A stretch of 64,000 bases of DNA from Arthrobacter sp. Soil764 (GTDB taxonomy: Bacteria; Actinomycetota; Actinomycetes; Actinomycetales; Micrococcaceae). Positions within the stretch are counted from its first letter, which is position 1; every line of letters starts with the position of its first letter. The stretch is taken from NCBI RefSeq assembly GCF_001428075.1, contig NZ_LMSI01000020.1, forward strand, positions 305,462 to 369,461. Reading direction: 5' to 3'. The notes under the pieces were generated by a model. That model ran no database searches, had not been told where the DNA came from, and was given only the letters and a program-made list of their open reading frames with translations. Shown here piece after piece: positions 8,373 through 17,323 of the stretch. The position numbers and the translations under genes were made by a program.

Positions 8373-10424
8373 CTAGAAACTGCCGGAGTCTCCGCCGCCG
8401 AAATCGCCGCCGCCGAAGCCGCCGTCGCCGCCGCCGAAGCCGCCGCCTCCGCCGCCGTCACCCCAGCCACCGCCGCCACCCCAGCCGCCGTGGCCACCGT
8501 TGAGGATGGAGTTGATCAGGATGCCGCCCAGGATGGCACCGCCCAGTCCACCGCCGCCTCCGCCGCCGAACATGCCGCCGCGGCCATAGCCCTGGTTGGC
8601 GTAGCCGTCGAAGTGTTCCACGTCGGCCTGGGCCAGTTGGGCCGCCTGCGCTGCCAGGGCGTGCGCCTGCTGTGCGTAGGTGAGCGCGGTGACAGGGTCC
8701 GTGCGGGCAATGGACAGCGCATAGTCGAGGTTGCGCTGAGACTCAGCAAGCCTGGTGCGTGCCTCGGTGCCCACCCCGCCGCGGCGGGCCGTGATGTAGT
8801 CGGACGTGGCACTAATCTGCGCCTGCGCAGACATGATGGTCTGCTGCAGCGACGCCTGCGCGCGCCGGGCCTGCTCCTGCTGGTCACGGATCCCGGTCAG
8901 GGCCTGGTCCAGGGACTGGTGGGCGGTTTCGACCCGCTGCAGGGTGGCGATGGGGTCGATCTTTCCGCCCTGGATCTCGCTCTTGACCTGGGCCAATGCA
9001 GCCTCCACCGCGGCCACCGGCCCGGCCAGCTCGGCGTGGGCGCCGGACTGGATCATGGCCTTTGCCTGGGCCAGGTCCTGGGAGGTGTCCACCACCGAGG
9101 CTTCGAGGCCATTACGGGCCTCGTCGAGGTTGGTGGCCACCTTGGCGATGGCATCGAGGAGAACGTTGGTCTGGTGCAGGCTTTCTTCGGCTGCGCGCAC
9201 GGCCACTGCTGCAAGGCTGCTCTCGCCCTCACCGAGCTTCTGCTGCGCGGTTTCGGACGCGTTCTGCACGAAGGCCAGGCGCTCCTTGGCCTGGACGATG
9301 TTGTCCGATACCTGCGTCAGTGCACTGTCCGCGTACTTGGACCGCATGGTGGCCAGCGACTGCTCCGCGCTGGCGATCTTGGCGTCCGCTTCGCGGGCTC
9401 CGGCGTTGACTGCGGCAAGGGCCTGCGGCGCGTTCTTCTCCAGCTCACGCAGCGAGTCGAAGTCAGCCTTCTGCTCCTGGAGGGATGCCAGGGCAGCCTC
9501 GGAGCGGCGGATGATCTCGCCCAGCCAGGTCCGTTGCTGCTCCTCCGTGTCCGGAATGTGGTCGTCGAGCTGCTGCTGCAGCTTGAACGACTCCGTCATG
9601 TGGGCTTTCGCCTCAGCCAGGGCCTTGGTGAAGTTTCCGACGGCGGAATCGCCGTACTGCGCCTGGGCAAAGCCAAGTTCCTGCTCGCTGGTCTTAATGG
9701 CGTCGTCCGCCTCGATCAGCAGGGAACCGCTCTTCCGGCGGAGTTCCTCCACGCTGAGTGACGCCAGCGGGTCCAGCTCGGCGCCCTGGGGCCCGTAGCT
9801 TCCGCTGGATGCGTCCTGGCCGGCAGCCTTCTTCCGGCGGTTCCGGTAGTAGAGGTACGCGCCGCCTCCGGCCACCACCACGCCCGCACCTACCAGGACG
9901 CCTGCACCGGCGCCGTCACCGGATGACACGTTGCCGCTGCCGCCGCCGGCGGCGTCACCAATGGCGGAGGCAGTATCGATAGCTGCCTGGGCGAAATCGC
10001 GCTTGCCGCCAGCGAGGTTGGCGGTGACTGCGTTCTGGCTGATGTTGGCCTGCTTGGACCGGATAGGGCTGTTTGAATTAGTGGCGAAGTTGAACTTGCC
10101 GTCATCAACAGCAATTGCCAGGACGGCATCGGCCCTGCCCATGCTCTTCAGCTCAGCTACTTTCTGCGTCCATTGAGCTGGGTCGGTCGGGTTGGTGAAG
10201 GTTTTCACCGTGACCACGTACAGGTTGTACTTGTGGTCCTTCAACAGCTTCTGGATGGCGTCCTGGACCTCGCCCTTCCGGCTGCCCAGGACATTGGCGT
10301 CATCCACAATGTTGGTGCCCGAGGGGATAGTAACCGGGTTCTCGGCCCATGCGGCGCCGGCGGGTACCGCCAGCAGCCCGGCAAGGCCGATCACGGCGAG
10401 GATACGTTTGAACTTTGACCGCAT
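8373..10424 (-). CDS. TPM-domain secreted/membrane protein with coiled coil and glycine-rich tail
   Basis: 683 aa. A signal peptide (residues 1-27, ending AWA) is followed by a TPM domain (formerly DUF477; about 30-160). A membrane segment follows (around AGVLVGAGVVVAGGGAYLYY) with a basic stop (RNRRKKA). The long Ala/Gln/Glu-rich helical region (about 220-600) looks like coiled coil, and the end is a tail of about 80 residues that is mostly glycine with Trp, Phe and Asp. ATG 10424 is preferred over upstream in-frame starts because it has AAGGG 6 nt upstream and begins the signal peptide. PspA lies downstream. TPM proteins act in membrane-protein or envelope quality control in some organisms; the role here is unproven. 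Confidence 0.85.
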   Translation of the reverse strand: MRSKFKRILAVIGLAGLLAVPAGAAWAENPVTIPSGTNIVDDANVLGSRKGEVQDAIQKLLKDHKYNLYVVTVKTFTNPTDPAQWTQKVAELKSMGRADAVLAIAVDDGKFNFATNSNSPIRSKQANISQNAVTANLAGGKRDFAQAAIDTASAIGDAAGGGSGNVSSGDGAGAGVLVGAGVVVAGGGAYLYYRNRRKKAAGQDASSGSYGPQGAELDPLASLSVEELRRKSGSLLIEADDAIKTSEQELGFAQAQYGDSAVGNFTKALAEAKAHMTESFKLQQQLDDHIPDTEEQQRTWLGEIIRRSEAALASLQEQKADFDSLRELEKNAPQALAAVNAGAREADAKIASAEQSLATMRSKYADSALTQVSDNIVQAKERLAFVQNASETAQQKLGEGESSLAAVAVRAAEESLHQTNVLLDAIAKVATNLDEARNGLEASVVDTSQDLAQAKAMIQSGAHAELAGPVAAVEAALAQVKSEIQGGKIDPIATLQRVETAHQSLDQALTGIRDQQEQARRAQASLQQTIMSAQAQISATSDYITARRGGVGTEARTRLAESQRNLDYALSIARTDPVTALTYAQQAHALAAQAAQLAQADVEHFDGYANQGYGRGGMFGGGGGGGLGGAILGGILINSILNGGHGGWGGGGGWGDGGGGGGFGGGDGGFGGGDFGGGDSGSF

Positions 10425-10534
10425 GTGCAACCCTTCAGCACGCCTGACACCGATTCGGGACGAATCAGTCGTCGAATCCAGCAGCGCCCCCACGCTTGGT
10501 GTGAAGCCGCAGGTCGCTGTGGCAATTCATCTTG

Positions 10535-10563
10535 ATTCTATGGTGCACCCCACAGCCAGTCCA
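10535..10563 (-). promoter_or_regulatory. Promoter of the TPM-pspA operon
   Basis: On the minus strand TGGACT, a 17-nt spacer and TAGAAT, giving a leader of roughly 105 nt before the TPM start. It lies in the 282-bp divergent gap shared with the HtrA-type protease, whose own promoter I could not fix (TTGTCC at 10652-10657 is a possible -35). Confidence 0.6.
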
Positions 10564-10706
10564 TGCGCCCGAATATGCCGCCAGCGAAACGCTATGCCGG
10601 GAGGGCGGCGACCATCGAGGCGTTCAGCAAGCTCTCAGCAAACATCCGAGCTTGTCCCAGCGGGACGGTACATAGTTAATGGCAGACGAGGATGAAAGGA
10701 AGTCCC

Positions 10707-12290
10707 ATGACTGAGAATCAAACCCCAGGCCCGGTCCCGGAGGACAGCTCCGCGGGCAGCAGGAACCCGTGGCAGCAGCAGGACCAGCAGCAGCCCGGAG
10801 ACCGCCAGGCGGCCACTCAGTATGGGAACAGCGGCGCGGAACAGCAGAGCGGCGCGGCATACCAGAACCACACGGAGCGGCTGGACCAGCCGCAGTCGCG
10901 TGATAACCACACCCAGGAGTTGCCGGGGGCCCCACGTCCCGTGTACCCGCAGCGCCAGCCGTTCTACGGCCAGTCCGGATACTACGGCCAGCAGCACAAC
11001 GGCCAGCCCCTGCACGGTGACGGCCACGGCACACCCAACGGGAGCGTCGGCCTGGCGCCCAACCCCAAGGACGCCCCCCGCCGGAAGGCGAGCTTCGGCG
11101 TCGGGACCCTCGTGGCCAGCATCCTCGCAGCAGGCCTCGTCGGGGGCGGCGTGGCCACGGTGGGCTCCGGCGAACTGTTTGGCAACACCGGGTCCAGCAC
11201 CTCAACCGTCGCCGGCAACAGCCAGCCCGGGACCGTCATCGTCAACAACAAGGACGACGTCAACGCCATCACCGCCGCCGCCGTGAAGGCCTCGCCCAGC
11301 GTCGTCACCATCAGTGCCACGAGCGGCAGTTCAGGGGGCACCGGTTCGGGTATCGTCCTTGACGACCAGGGGCACATCCTGACCAACACGCACGTGGTGA
11401 CCCTCGACGGCCAGACCGCCAACGCCACCCTTGAAATCCGGACCAGCGACGGAAAGGTCCTGCCGGCAAAGCTGGTGGGCACCGACCCCCTGTCCGACCT
11501 CGCCGTTATTAAGGTGGACGACACCTCAAGCCTCACCCCTGCCACTCTTGGCGATTCCGGCAAGCTCAACGTAGGGGATACCGCCATCGCCATCGGATCC
11601 CCGCTCGGCCTGACCGGAACGGTCACGGACGGGATTGTCTCAACCCTGAACCGGACCATCAGCGTCGCATCGTCTGCGGCTCCGGAGGGCGGTGACAACA
11701 GCCAGGGCGGCGACCAGGGGTTCCAGTTCGCGCCTCCGGGCGGCGGCCAGAGCCAGCAAAGCGCGGGGGAGGGCTCCATTGCCATCAACGTCATCCAGAC
11801 TGATGCGGCCATCAACCCCGGCAACTCCGGCGGCGCCCTGGTGAACAGCAAGGGCGAGATCATCGGAGTCAATGTCGCCATCGCCTCCGCGGGATCCGGG
11901 ACGTCCTCCTCGCAGAGCGGCAACATCGGCGTCGGCTTCAGCATCCCCATCAACCACGCCAAACGCGTGGCCCAGGAAATCATCGACACCGGCAAGGCCT
12001 CGCATGGCCAGTTGGGTGTCAGCGTCAAGCCCAAGTCCACGTCGGGCGCATCCTCGGAATTCTCCGTGGGGGCCGACGTCGCCACCGTTGACCCCAACTC
12101 GGCAGCCGGAAAGGCCGGCATCAAGGTCGGTGACGTCATCACCAAGTTCAACGACCTCACCATCGGCGAACCCAACCAGCTGACCGCAGCCGTCCGCGAA
12201 CAGCCCGCAGGGTCCACCGTGAAGATCACCGTCCAGCGCAGCGGCAAGGAGCAGACGTTCGACGTTACGCTCGGTGCGGCGGCCAGCTGA
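10707..12290 (+). CDS. HtrA/DegP-type trypsin-like serine protease with PDZ domain (S1C)
   Basis: 527 aa. A disordered Gln/Pro/Gly/His-rich cytoplasmic N-terminus of about 130 residues precedes one membrane segment (about 135-155). An extracytoplasmic trypsin-like domain and a C-terminal PDZ domain (about 430-520) follow. The triad is intact: His229 (TNTHVVT), Asp264 (LSDLAVIKVD), Ser374 (INPGNSGGALV). A Gly/Gln/Pro-rich insert of about 40 residues sits between the RTISV strand and the NVIQTDAAINPGNSGG stretch. The ATG at 10707 has AAAGGA 6 nt upstream. It is divergent from the TPM-pspA operon, which suggests shared envelope-stress control. Confidence 0.94.
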   Translation: MTENQTPGPVPEDSSAGSRNPWQQQDQQQPGDRQAATQYGNSGAEQQSGAAYQNHTERLDQPQSRDNHTQELPGAPRPVYPQRQPFYGQSGYYGQQHNGQPLHGDGHGTPNGSVGLAPNPKDAPRRKASFGVGTLVASILAAGLVGGGVATVGSGELFGNTGSSTSTVAGNSQPGTVIVNNKDDVNAITAAAVKASPSVVTISATSGSSGGTGSGIVLDDQGHILTNTHVVTLDGQTANATLEIRTSDGKVLPAKLVGTDPLSDLAVIKVDDTSSLTPATLGDSGKLNVGDTAIAIGSPLGLTGTVTDGIVSTLNRTISVASSAAPEGGDNSQGGDQGFQFAPPGGGQSQQSAGEGSIAINVIQTDAAINPGNSGGALVNSKGEIIGVNVAIASAGSGTSSSQSGNIGVGFSIPINHAKRVAQEIIDTGKASHGQLGVSVKPKSTSGASSEFSVGADVATVDPNSAAGKAGIKVGDVITKFNDLTIGEPNQLTAAVREQPAGSTVKITVQRSGKEQTFDVTLGAAAS

Positions 12291-12309
12291 CGTCCGTCAG
12301 CAACACCCT

Positions 12310-12367
12310 GCAGCAATGACGACGGCGGCGTTCCCACCCAAAGGGGGCGCCGCCGTCGTCATGCTGC
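12310..12367 (+). terminator. Terminator of the HtrA-type gene
   Basis: A 15-bp perfect stem (ATGACGACGGCGGCG and its complement) extended by GCAGC/GCTGC across one bulged A, with a 17-nt loop. There is no clear T-tract. Confidence 0.75.
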
Positions 12368-12530
12368 GCCCCGGCCACGCCCTGACACAGGCGTTAACGG
12401 AAGAGGGCGCGGGGGCGCGCCGATATGGTTAGCTAGGAGCTACCCGCCTGCCGGGCATTCCACGGCCATGACCCACCCGGCTGGCTGTCCACAAGCATGG
12501 AAGGCTGCTGTAAACACAGTGGAAGAGACA

Positions 12531-13322
12531 TTGAAGATCGTAGTCCTGGTCAAACATGTACCGGACGCCCAGTTCGACCGCCACCTCAACGGTGCGGGCA
12601 ACACCGTGGACCGCGACGAAAGCATTCTGTCCGAGCTTGACGAGTACGCCCTCGAGGCAGCGCTGCAGCTGGCCGAGGCCAGGGGCGGAAGCAAGGCGGG
12701 CAACCAGGTCATCGCCCTCAGCATGGGCCCCTCCGGAGCCGTCAACGCCGTCAAAAAGGCGCTGCAGATGGGCGCCACCGAGGGCGTCCACCTGACCGAC
12801 GACGCCCTGGAAGGCTCCGACGCCGCAGCCACCTCGCTGGCACTGGCGGCAGCGGTCCGGCACCTTGGCGGCGTGGACCTGGTCCTCACCGGCATGGCCT
12901 CCACCGACGGCGAAACGTCGCTGGTCCCCGCACAGCTGGCCGAACGGCTCGGGCTGCCCCAGGTGACCTTTGCCTCCACCCTGGAGGTCGACGGCGGCCG
13001 GCTGACCGCACGGCGCGACGCCGACACCTCCTCGGAGACCGTCGAGGCGCCGCTGCCCGCCGTCGTATCCGTGACGGACCAGATCAACGAGCCCCGGTAC
13101 CCCAACTTCAAGGGAATCATCGCGGCCAAGCGCAAGAGCATCACCACTCTGTCCCTGGCCGACATCGGCGTCGACCCCGCCCAGGTGGGCTTCGCCGGGT
13201 CCTGGACCAGCGTGGGCAGCGCCGAACAGCGGCCGCCCCGGACCGCAGGCACCATCATCACCGACGAGGGCGATGCCGGCATCAAGCTGGTTGACTTCCT
13301 GGCCGCCCAGAAGCTGCTCTAA
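12531..13322 (+). CDS. etfB: Electron transfer flavoprotein beta subunit
   Basis: 263 aa, AMP-binding subunit of the EtfAB heterodimer that carries electrons from acyl-CoA and related dehydrogenases to the quinone pool. The N-terminus MKIVVLVKHVPDAQFDR is typical of the family, as is the DGETSLVPAQLAERLG loop and the TDQINEPRYPNFKGI region. TTG at 12531 is chosen because it gives this family start and has GGAAGAG just upstream; ATG 12468 and GTG 12519 are in frame but would add an unrelated leader. etfA follows 13 bases downstream. Confidence 0.94.
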   Translation: MKIVVLVKHVPDAQFDRHLNGAGNTVDRDESILSELDEYALEAALQLAEARGGSKAGNQVIALSMGPSGAVNAVKKALQMGATEGVHLTDDALEGSDAAATSLALAAAVRHLGGVDLVLTGMASTDGETSLVPAQLAERLGLPQVTFASTLEVDGGRLTARRDADTSSETVEAPLPAVVSVTDQINEPRYPNFKGIIAAKRKSITTLSLADIGVDPAQVGFAGSWTSVGSAEQRPPRTAGTIITDEGDAGIKLVDFLAAQKLL

Positions 13323-13335
13323 GAGGGACATCGAC

Positions 13336-14283
13336 ATGGCAAAAGTACTGGTATTCATCGACAACCCGGGCGCATCGCTCAAGAAGAGCAGCCTTGAGCT
13401 GCTGACCCTGGCGCGCTCCCTGGGCGGAAGCACCGTGGCGCTCAATGGGGATCTTTCCGACGGCGTCGCCGCCACCTTCGCCGAGTATGGCGTGGAAAGC
13501 ATCCTGCGCCCGTCGGCCCAGGACCTGGATGACTTCCTGGTTGCACCCAAGGCTGCCTACGTGGCCGCCGCGGCCGAGGCCAGCGGTGCCGGCATCGTGC
13601 TGCTGGACAACTCGCCGGAAGGCAAGGAGATCGCCGCACGCGTAGGTATCCGGTTGAACGCAGGTGTGATCACCGACGTCGTCGCCGTAGACCCCGACGG
13701 CACTGCTCACAAGTCCGTCCTGGCCGGCTCCTACAACACCGCCTGCAAGGCCAGCACTGCAGTTTCCGTGCTGACCCTGAAGGCCAACAACGTCATCCCG
13801 GAACCTGCTTCTGCCCCCACCACCCCGGAATCGGCCACCGTGGAGGTCCCCGCCGTGGCTGCAGCCGCCCGGATCACGGCCCGCGAGCAGAAGGTGGCCA
13901 GCGGCCGGCCCGACCTGACGGACGCACGGATCGTGGTTGCCGGCGGACGCGGCATGGATGGCGACTTCGGCCCAGTGGAGGAGTTGGCCGATGCCCTCGG
14001 GGCCGCCGTGGGTGCCTCCCGTGCCGCCACGGACGCGGGCTGGATCAGCCACGATGCCCAGGTGGGACAGACGGGCAAGACCGTTTCGCCGCAGCTGTAC
14101 ATCTCCGCGGGGATCTCCGGCGCCATCCAGCAGAAAGCCGGGATGCAGACATCCCAGGTCATCGTCGCCGTCAACAAGGACGCCGAGTCCCCGGTCTTCG
14201 AAATTGCGGACTTCGGGATCATCGGTGACGTCTTCGATGTCCTTCCCCAGGCTGCGGCCGAGATCAAGAAGCGAAAAGGCTGA
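13336..14283 (+). CDS. etfA: Electron transfer flavoprotein alpha subunit
   Basis: 315 aa, FAD-binding partner of EtfB. The C-terminal FAD domain shows GGRGMDGDFGPVEELADALG, GASRAATDAGW, QVGQTGKTVSP and LYISAGISGAIQQKAGMQ, and ends with FGIIGDVFDVLPQ. Length is normal. ATG 13336 follows the etfB stop by 13 bases, with AGAGGGA between as ribosome binding site. The deacetylase gene begins 4 bases after its stop, so etfB-etfA-deacetylase form one operon. Confidence 0.96.
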   Translation: MAKVLVFIDNPGASLKKSSLELLTLARSLGGSTVALNGDLSDGVAATFAEYGVESILRPSAQDLDDFLVAPKAAYVAAAAEASGAGIVLLDNSPEGKEIAARVGIRLNAGVITDVVAVDPDGTAHKSVLAGSYNTACKASTAVSVLTLKANNVIPEPASAPTTPESATVEVPAVAAAARITAREQKVASGRPDLTDARIVVAGGRGMDGDFGPVEELADALGAAVGASRAATDAGWISHDAQVGQTGKTVSPQLYISAGISGAIQQKAGMQTSQVIVAVNKDAESPVFEIADFGIIGDVFDVLPQAAAEIKKRKG

Positions 14284-14287
14284 ACCG

Positions 14288-15067
14288 TTGACTGCCTCCC
14301 TCGGGCAGGCAGGGAGCCCGTTCAACCCGGAAATACACCGGGTTGGGCGGGTGCTCTGTTTTGCGGCCCACCCTGACGACATCGACTTCGGCGCCGCCGG
14401 CACCATTGCCGCCTGGACGGCGGCCGGCGTGGAGGTCAGCTACTGCATCATGACCGACGGCGACGCGGGCGGCTTCGACCCCGCCCACCGCGCGGACATC
14501 ATCGCCATGCGCGACGCCGAGCAGCGCCGCGCCGCAGAACTCGTGGGCGTCACCGATATCCACTACCTCCACCAGAGGGACGGGTACCTCGAACCCTCGC
14601 ACGAGGTGGTGAAAGCGGTGGTGCGGCTGATCCGCGAACTCCGTCCCGACGTCGTGCTGGCCATGCATCCGGAACGGAACTGGCAGCGGCTCCAAAAGAG
14701 CCACCCCGACCACCTGGCCGTGGGGGAAGCCGTAACCCGCGCCGTGTATCCGGCGCTCGAGAACCCGTTCGCCTACCCGGAGCTGGCCGAAGCCGGCCTG
14801 GCAGCCTACAAGCTGCCATGGCTCTGGCTGTACGCCGGACCGGAGGAACGGGAAAACCACTTCGTGGACGTCACCGCCCATGTGGACGCGAAGCTGTCCG
14901 CCATCCACGTCCACGTCAGCCAGCACCCTGACGTGGACGCCATGGAAGCCACCGTCCGGCAAGGTATGCGGCTCAACGCCGCCCGGGCCGGGCTGCCGGA
15001 CGGGCGCAGCGCGGAAGCCTTCCATGTGGTGGCGGTCAACGGGCCCGGGACGATCGCGGGTTTCTAG
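14288..15067 (+). CDS. PIG-L family N-acetylglucosaminyl-type deacetylase
   Basis: 259 aa, zinc-dependent LmbE/PIG-L hydrolase, the family of MshB and Mca of mycothiol metabolism and of other amide hydrolases. Metal-binding motifs are AAHPDDIDF near residue 28 and SHPDHLAVG in the middle. TTG at 14288 begins 4 bases after etfA with AAAAGG as ribosome binding site; no better start is available before the first motif. It is tightly coupled to etfBA, which hints at a substrate linked to acyl or cofactor metabolism, but the substrate cannot be read from sequence. Confidence 0.88.
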   Translation: MTASLGQAGSPFNPEIHRVGRVLCFAAHPDDIDFGAAGTIAAWTAAGVEVSYCIMTDGDAGGFDPAHRADIIAMRDAEQRRAAELVGVTDIHYLHQRDGYLEPSHEVVKAVVRLIRELRPDVVLAMHPERNWQRLQKSHPDHLAVGEAVTRAVYPALENPFAYPELAEAGLAAYKLPWLWLYAGPEERENHFVDVTAHVDAKLSAIHVHVSQHPDVDAMEATVRQGMRLNAARAGLPDGRSAEAFHVVAVNGPGTIAGF

Positions 15068-15073
15068 GGCAGC

Positions 15074-15122
15074 AAAGCGCCCCCGGTTCCTTCCATGGGA
15101 AGGGGCCGGGGGCGCTTTTTTT
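15074..15122. terminator. Convergent terminator between the etf operon and the anti-sigma gene
   Basis: AAAGCGCCCCCGG pairs with CCGGGGGCGCTTT and continues into TTTT on the plus strand; an inner CCTTCC/GGAAGG adds to the stem. It serves the etf operon and, in mirror form, the oppositely oriented anti-sigma gene. Confidence 0.88.
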
Positions 15123-15137
15123 CACTTGATCGCCGCG

Positions 15138-16025
15138 TCAGGCTCCCAGCGGGGCTGCCGCCACAGTGGGCAGCGTGGGCGCCTTGGACCCGCCGGCCGG
15201 CTCAACGGTGATCCCCAGTGAGGCGGCCGAATGGATTCCCTGAACCACCGCGGGCTTGGACAGGGCCTGTTCGTCCATAAGCCCCTGCGACACCGGTGCG
15301 GAGCCGTCCTTGGGGATCAGCCACATCTGGTAGACCTTGCCGGCCGGGGGAGCGGGCACGTCGCTCATCTTCACCACGGCTGCGTCCTCCGACGCTGAAA
15401 TCAGGAGGGTGGCCTTGCCGCCGCCCACAACATTCACGGAGGCCTCACGCAGGTCCCCGGCCCTGGCCACCTGGTTGACGGGATCGTTCTGGTCCGCCAT
15501 GTAGGCGCCCACACCAACACCGCCCAGGGCGATGGCTGCGGCCGCCGCCACGCCGATGAGCCAGCGCCGGGCGCCGGACGGGCCGCGCCGTTCCTCCCGG
15601 CGCTTGCGGGCCTGCGCCAGTTCGTCACGGGCGTCCGGCCCGCCAGGGGTAATGTGAAGCGGTGTTGGAGCGCTGCTTCCGGCTGGTGCCGGCGCGCCTC
15701 CACCGGGCAGTCTGTCCTGCCCGGGGAACTGGGCAGGAAGCTGTGCGATGATCCGGTCAAACAGGTCCGACGGCGGTGCCTCCTCCACCCGGAAGGTGCG
15801 GGCCAGCGCCTCCCGGGACTGCCGGACGCGCTCGAAGAAGGCCTGGCGTTCCGCTTCCGGGGCCGCGGAGATATAGAGGTCAATGGCATCGCGTTCCTGG
15901 TCCGTGACCGCATCCAGGGCGTACAACTCGGCCAGGTCCACGGCGCGGCCTGAAGCCAGGTCCATTGCGACGGTGTCGCCGAAGGAACTCGAACCGCCGT
16001 TGCGGGCTTCATCCATTCCGCTCAT
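15138..16025 (-). CDS. Anti-sigma-K factor RskA-like membrane protein
   Basis: 295 aa. A cytoplasmic N-terminal domain with the RskA-type ELYALDAVTDQERDAIDLYI stretch (about 33-52) binds the sigma factor. A charged linker (ARKRREERR) precedes one membrane segment (about 154-176). The extracytoplasmic anti-sigma-K domain has the MWLIPKDGSAPVSQG signature. The start is 1 base after the sigma stop (TGAGATG), so the two are translationally coupled. Such factors hold the ECF sigma inactive until cut by membrane proteases; proteases of the right general kind lie nearby (HtrA-type, YlbL-type), but no link is shown. Confidence 0.88.
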   Translation of the reverse strand: MSGMDEARNGGSSSFGDTVAMDLASGRAVDLAELYALDAVTDQERDAIDLYISAAPEAERQAFFERVRQSREALARTFRVEEAPPSDLFDRIIAQLPAQFPGQDRLPGGGAPAPAGSSAPTPLHITPGGPDARDELAQARKRREERRGPSGARRWLIGVAAAAAIALGGVGVGAYMADQNDPVNQVARAGDLREASVNVVGGGKATLLISASEDAAVVKMSDVPAPPAGKVYQMWLIPKDGSAPVSQGLMDEQALSKPAVVQGIHSAASLGITVEPAGGSKAPTLPTVAAAPLGA

Positions 16026-16026
16026 C

Positions 16027-16635
16027 TCAACTCACCCCCAAACAGGTCTTCAATCGGATCAGTCCATCGCGGATGCGGGACTTGATGGTGGGCACCGCTG
16101 CATTCAGCCGTTCCGCGACCTCCCGGTAGGTGAGGCCGCCGTAGTAGGCCAGGCGCACGGATTCCTGCTGTGTTTCGGTCAGCGTCCCCAGGCAGCGGAC
16201 CACAGCCTCAGCTTCCAGCCGGCTGCCCACTTCGTCGGACACGCTGTCGTGGTCGATGTCCTGCGTACTGGCCCCGTACCTGGCTTCCCTGTCGGTGGAA
16301 GACTGTGAGGACCGGACCTTGTCCACAGCCCGCCGGTGCGAGATGGTCATCAGCCAGGACAGCGGGCTCCCTGCCTGCGGATCGAACTTCGCCGCGTTCT
16401 GCCAGACCTGCAGGAAGACTTCCTGCGTGGTGTCTTCGCTGAGTTCGGGATCGATCAGGACGCGCCGTGCCATGCCGAAGACCCTGCGGGAGGTCAGCTG
16501 GTAAAACTCGGCAAAGGCCGCCTGGTCCCCGCGGGCAATGCCCGCCAGCAGGACCGAGAGGCGTTGGCTGAGGTCTGCAGGTGGGTCAGTCACCGCGGCG
16601 GAGCCCTCGGAATTTGGCGCGTTGGGAGTTTCCAT
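16027..16635 (-). CDS. ECF sigma factor, SigK-like
   Basis: 202 aa, with region 2 (FYQLTSRRVFGMARRVL, then DTTQEVFLQVWQ and SWLMTISHRRAVDKVR) and region 4 (LTETQQESVRLAYYGG, then TYREVAERLNAAVPTIKSRI), as in Mycobacterium SigK. The frame is open upstream, but ATG 16635 is chosen because it gives the usual SigK length; TATGCT sits 8 nt before it, so a very short or absent leader is possible. The RskA-like anti-sigma gene follows immediately. The regulon cannot be inferred from this window. Confidence 0.9.
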   Translation of the reverse strand: METPNAPNSEGSAAVTDPPADLSQRLSVLLAGIARGDQAAFAEFYQLTSRRVFGMARRVLIDPELSEDTTQEVFLQVWQNAAKFDPQAGSPLSWLMTISHRRAVDKVRSSQSSTDREARYGASTQDIDHDSVSDEVGSRLEAEAVVRCLGTLTETQQESVRLAYYGGLTYREVAERLNAAVPTIKSRIRDGLIRLKTCLGVS

Positions 16636-16849
16636 TAATTCCAAGCATAAGTCTCCGGGCGGTGAATCCTCAGCAGTGCCGTTCCGGCTGCGGCCTGCCT
16701 GCCTGGATCCTGCCTCCAGTAGTGTCACCTGCCGCTCCTTGCTCCGCTCGAATGTCCTCAAGAGTCATTCGATGCCGGAGCGGGGGCGGATGGGCCAGCG
16801 GGTGAAGAATTTGCGCGGCCGGGTGGAACCGGTCCCGGTGAGGGGTTTC

Positions 16850-17317
16850 CTAAAGCCTGGCCCCGGCAAAGCCCTGCTGGCGCCAGGCCTCGTAGACGGC
16901 AATCGAGGCGGCGTTGGCGAGGTTCAGCGAACGAAGGGCCGGCAGCATGGGCAGGCGCACGGTAGCGGTCACGTGGGGATCGGTTTTCAGCTCTTCCGGG
17001 AGTCCCACCGATTCACGGCCGAACATCAGGACGTCGCCGGGGCGGTAGGTGATGTCGGTGTAGCTGGTGGTGCCGTCCGAGGTGAAGGCGTAGACGCGTT
17101 CGGGCTGAAGGTGCTGCCAGGCGTCGTCGATCGACTTGTGCACGGTGACGACGGCGAGGTCATGGTAATCGAGGCCTGCCCGGCGGAGTTTTGCGTCGGA
17201 GAAGTCGAAGCCCAGGGGTTCCACGAGGTGCAGTTCTGCGCCGGTGATGGCCGCAAGGCGGATGGCATTGCCGGTATTGCCGGGGATTTCTGGGGCATGG
17301 AATAGGATGCGGAACAC
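16850..17317 (-). CDS. trmL: tRNA (cytidine(34)-2'-O)-methyltransferase TrmL (SPOUT)
   Basis: 155 aa, normal for TrmL, which methylates the wobble ribose of certain tRNA-Leu. It begins with the typical FRILFHAPEIPGNTGNAIR stretch. The knot motifs at the SAM site are LMFGRESVGLPEEL and LRSLNLANAASIAVYEAWR. The only in-frame start before the conserved N-terminus is GTG 17317; a stop lies just upstream. GGGGAG abuts the GTG too closely to act as a Shine-Dalgarno, while TAGGAT ends exactly 6 nt before it, predicting a leaderless mRNA. The J-domain gene ends 23 bases upstream on the same strand. Confidence 0.94.
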   Translation of the reverse strand: MFRILFHAPEIPGNTGNAIRLAAITGAELHLVEPLGFDFSDAKLRRAGLDYHDLAVVTVHKSIDDAWQHLQPERVYAFTSDGTTSYTDITYRPGDVLMFGRESVGLPEELKTDPHVTATVRLPMLPALRSLNLANAASIAVYEAWRQQGFAGARL

Positions 17318-17323
17318 CTCCCC

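Noticed and set aside
8373..8600. Repeated GCC-rich DNA resembling a short repeat array
   Set aside because: It is the coding sequence of the glycine-rich tail of the TPM protein (GGC/GGT codons read in reverse), not a CRISPR or regulatory repeat.
8355..9761. 468-codon open frame antisense to the TPM-domain gene
   Set aside because: Low-complexity shadow of the Ala/Gln-rich and Gly-rich coding sequence; no family features and no ribosome binding site.
10652..10680. TTGTCC and TAGTTA as a promoter for the HtrA-type gene
   Set aside because: Spacing is 15 nt and the -10 is poor; not enough to list as a promoter.
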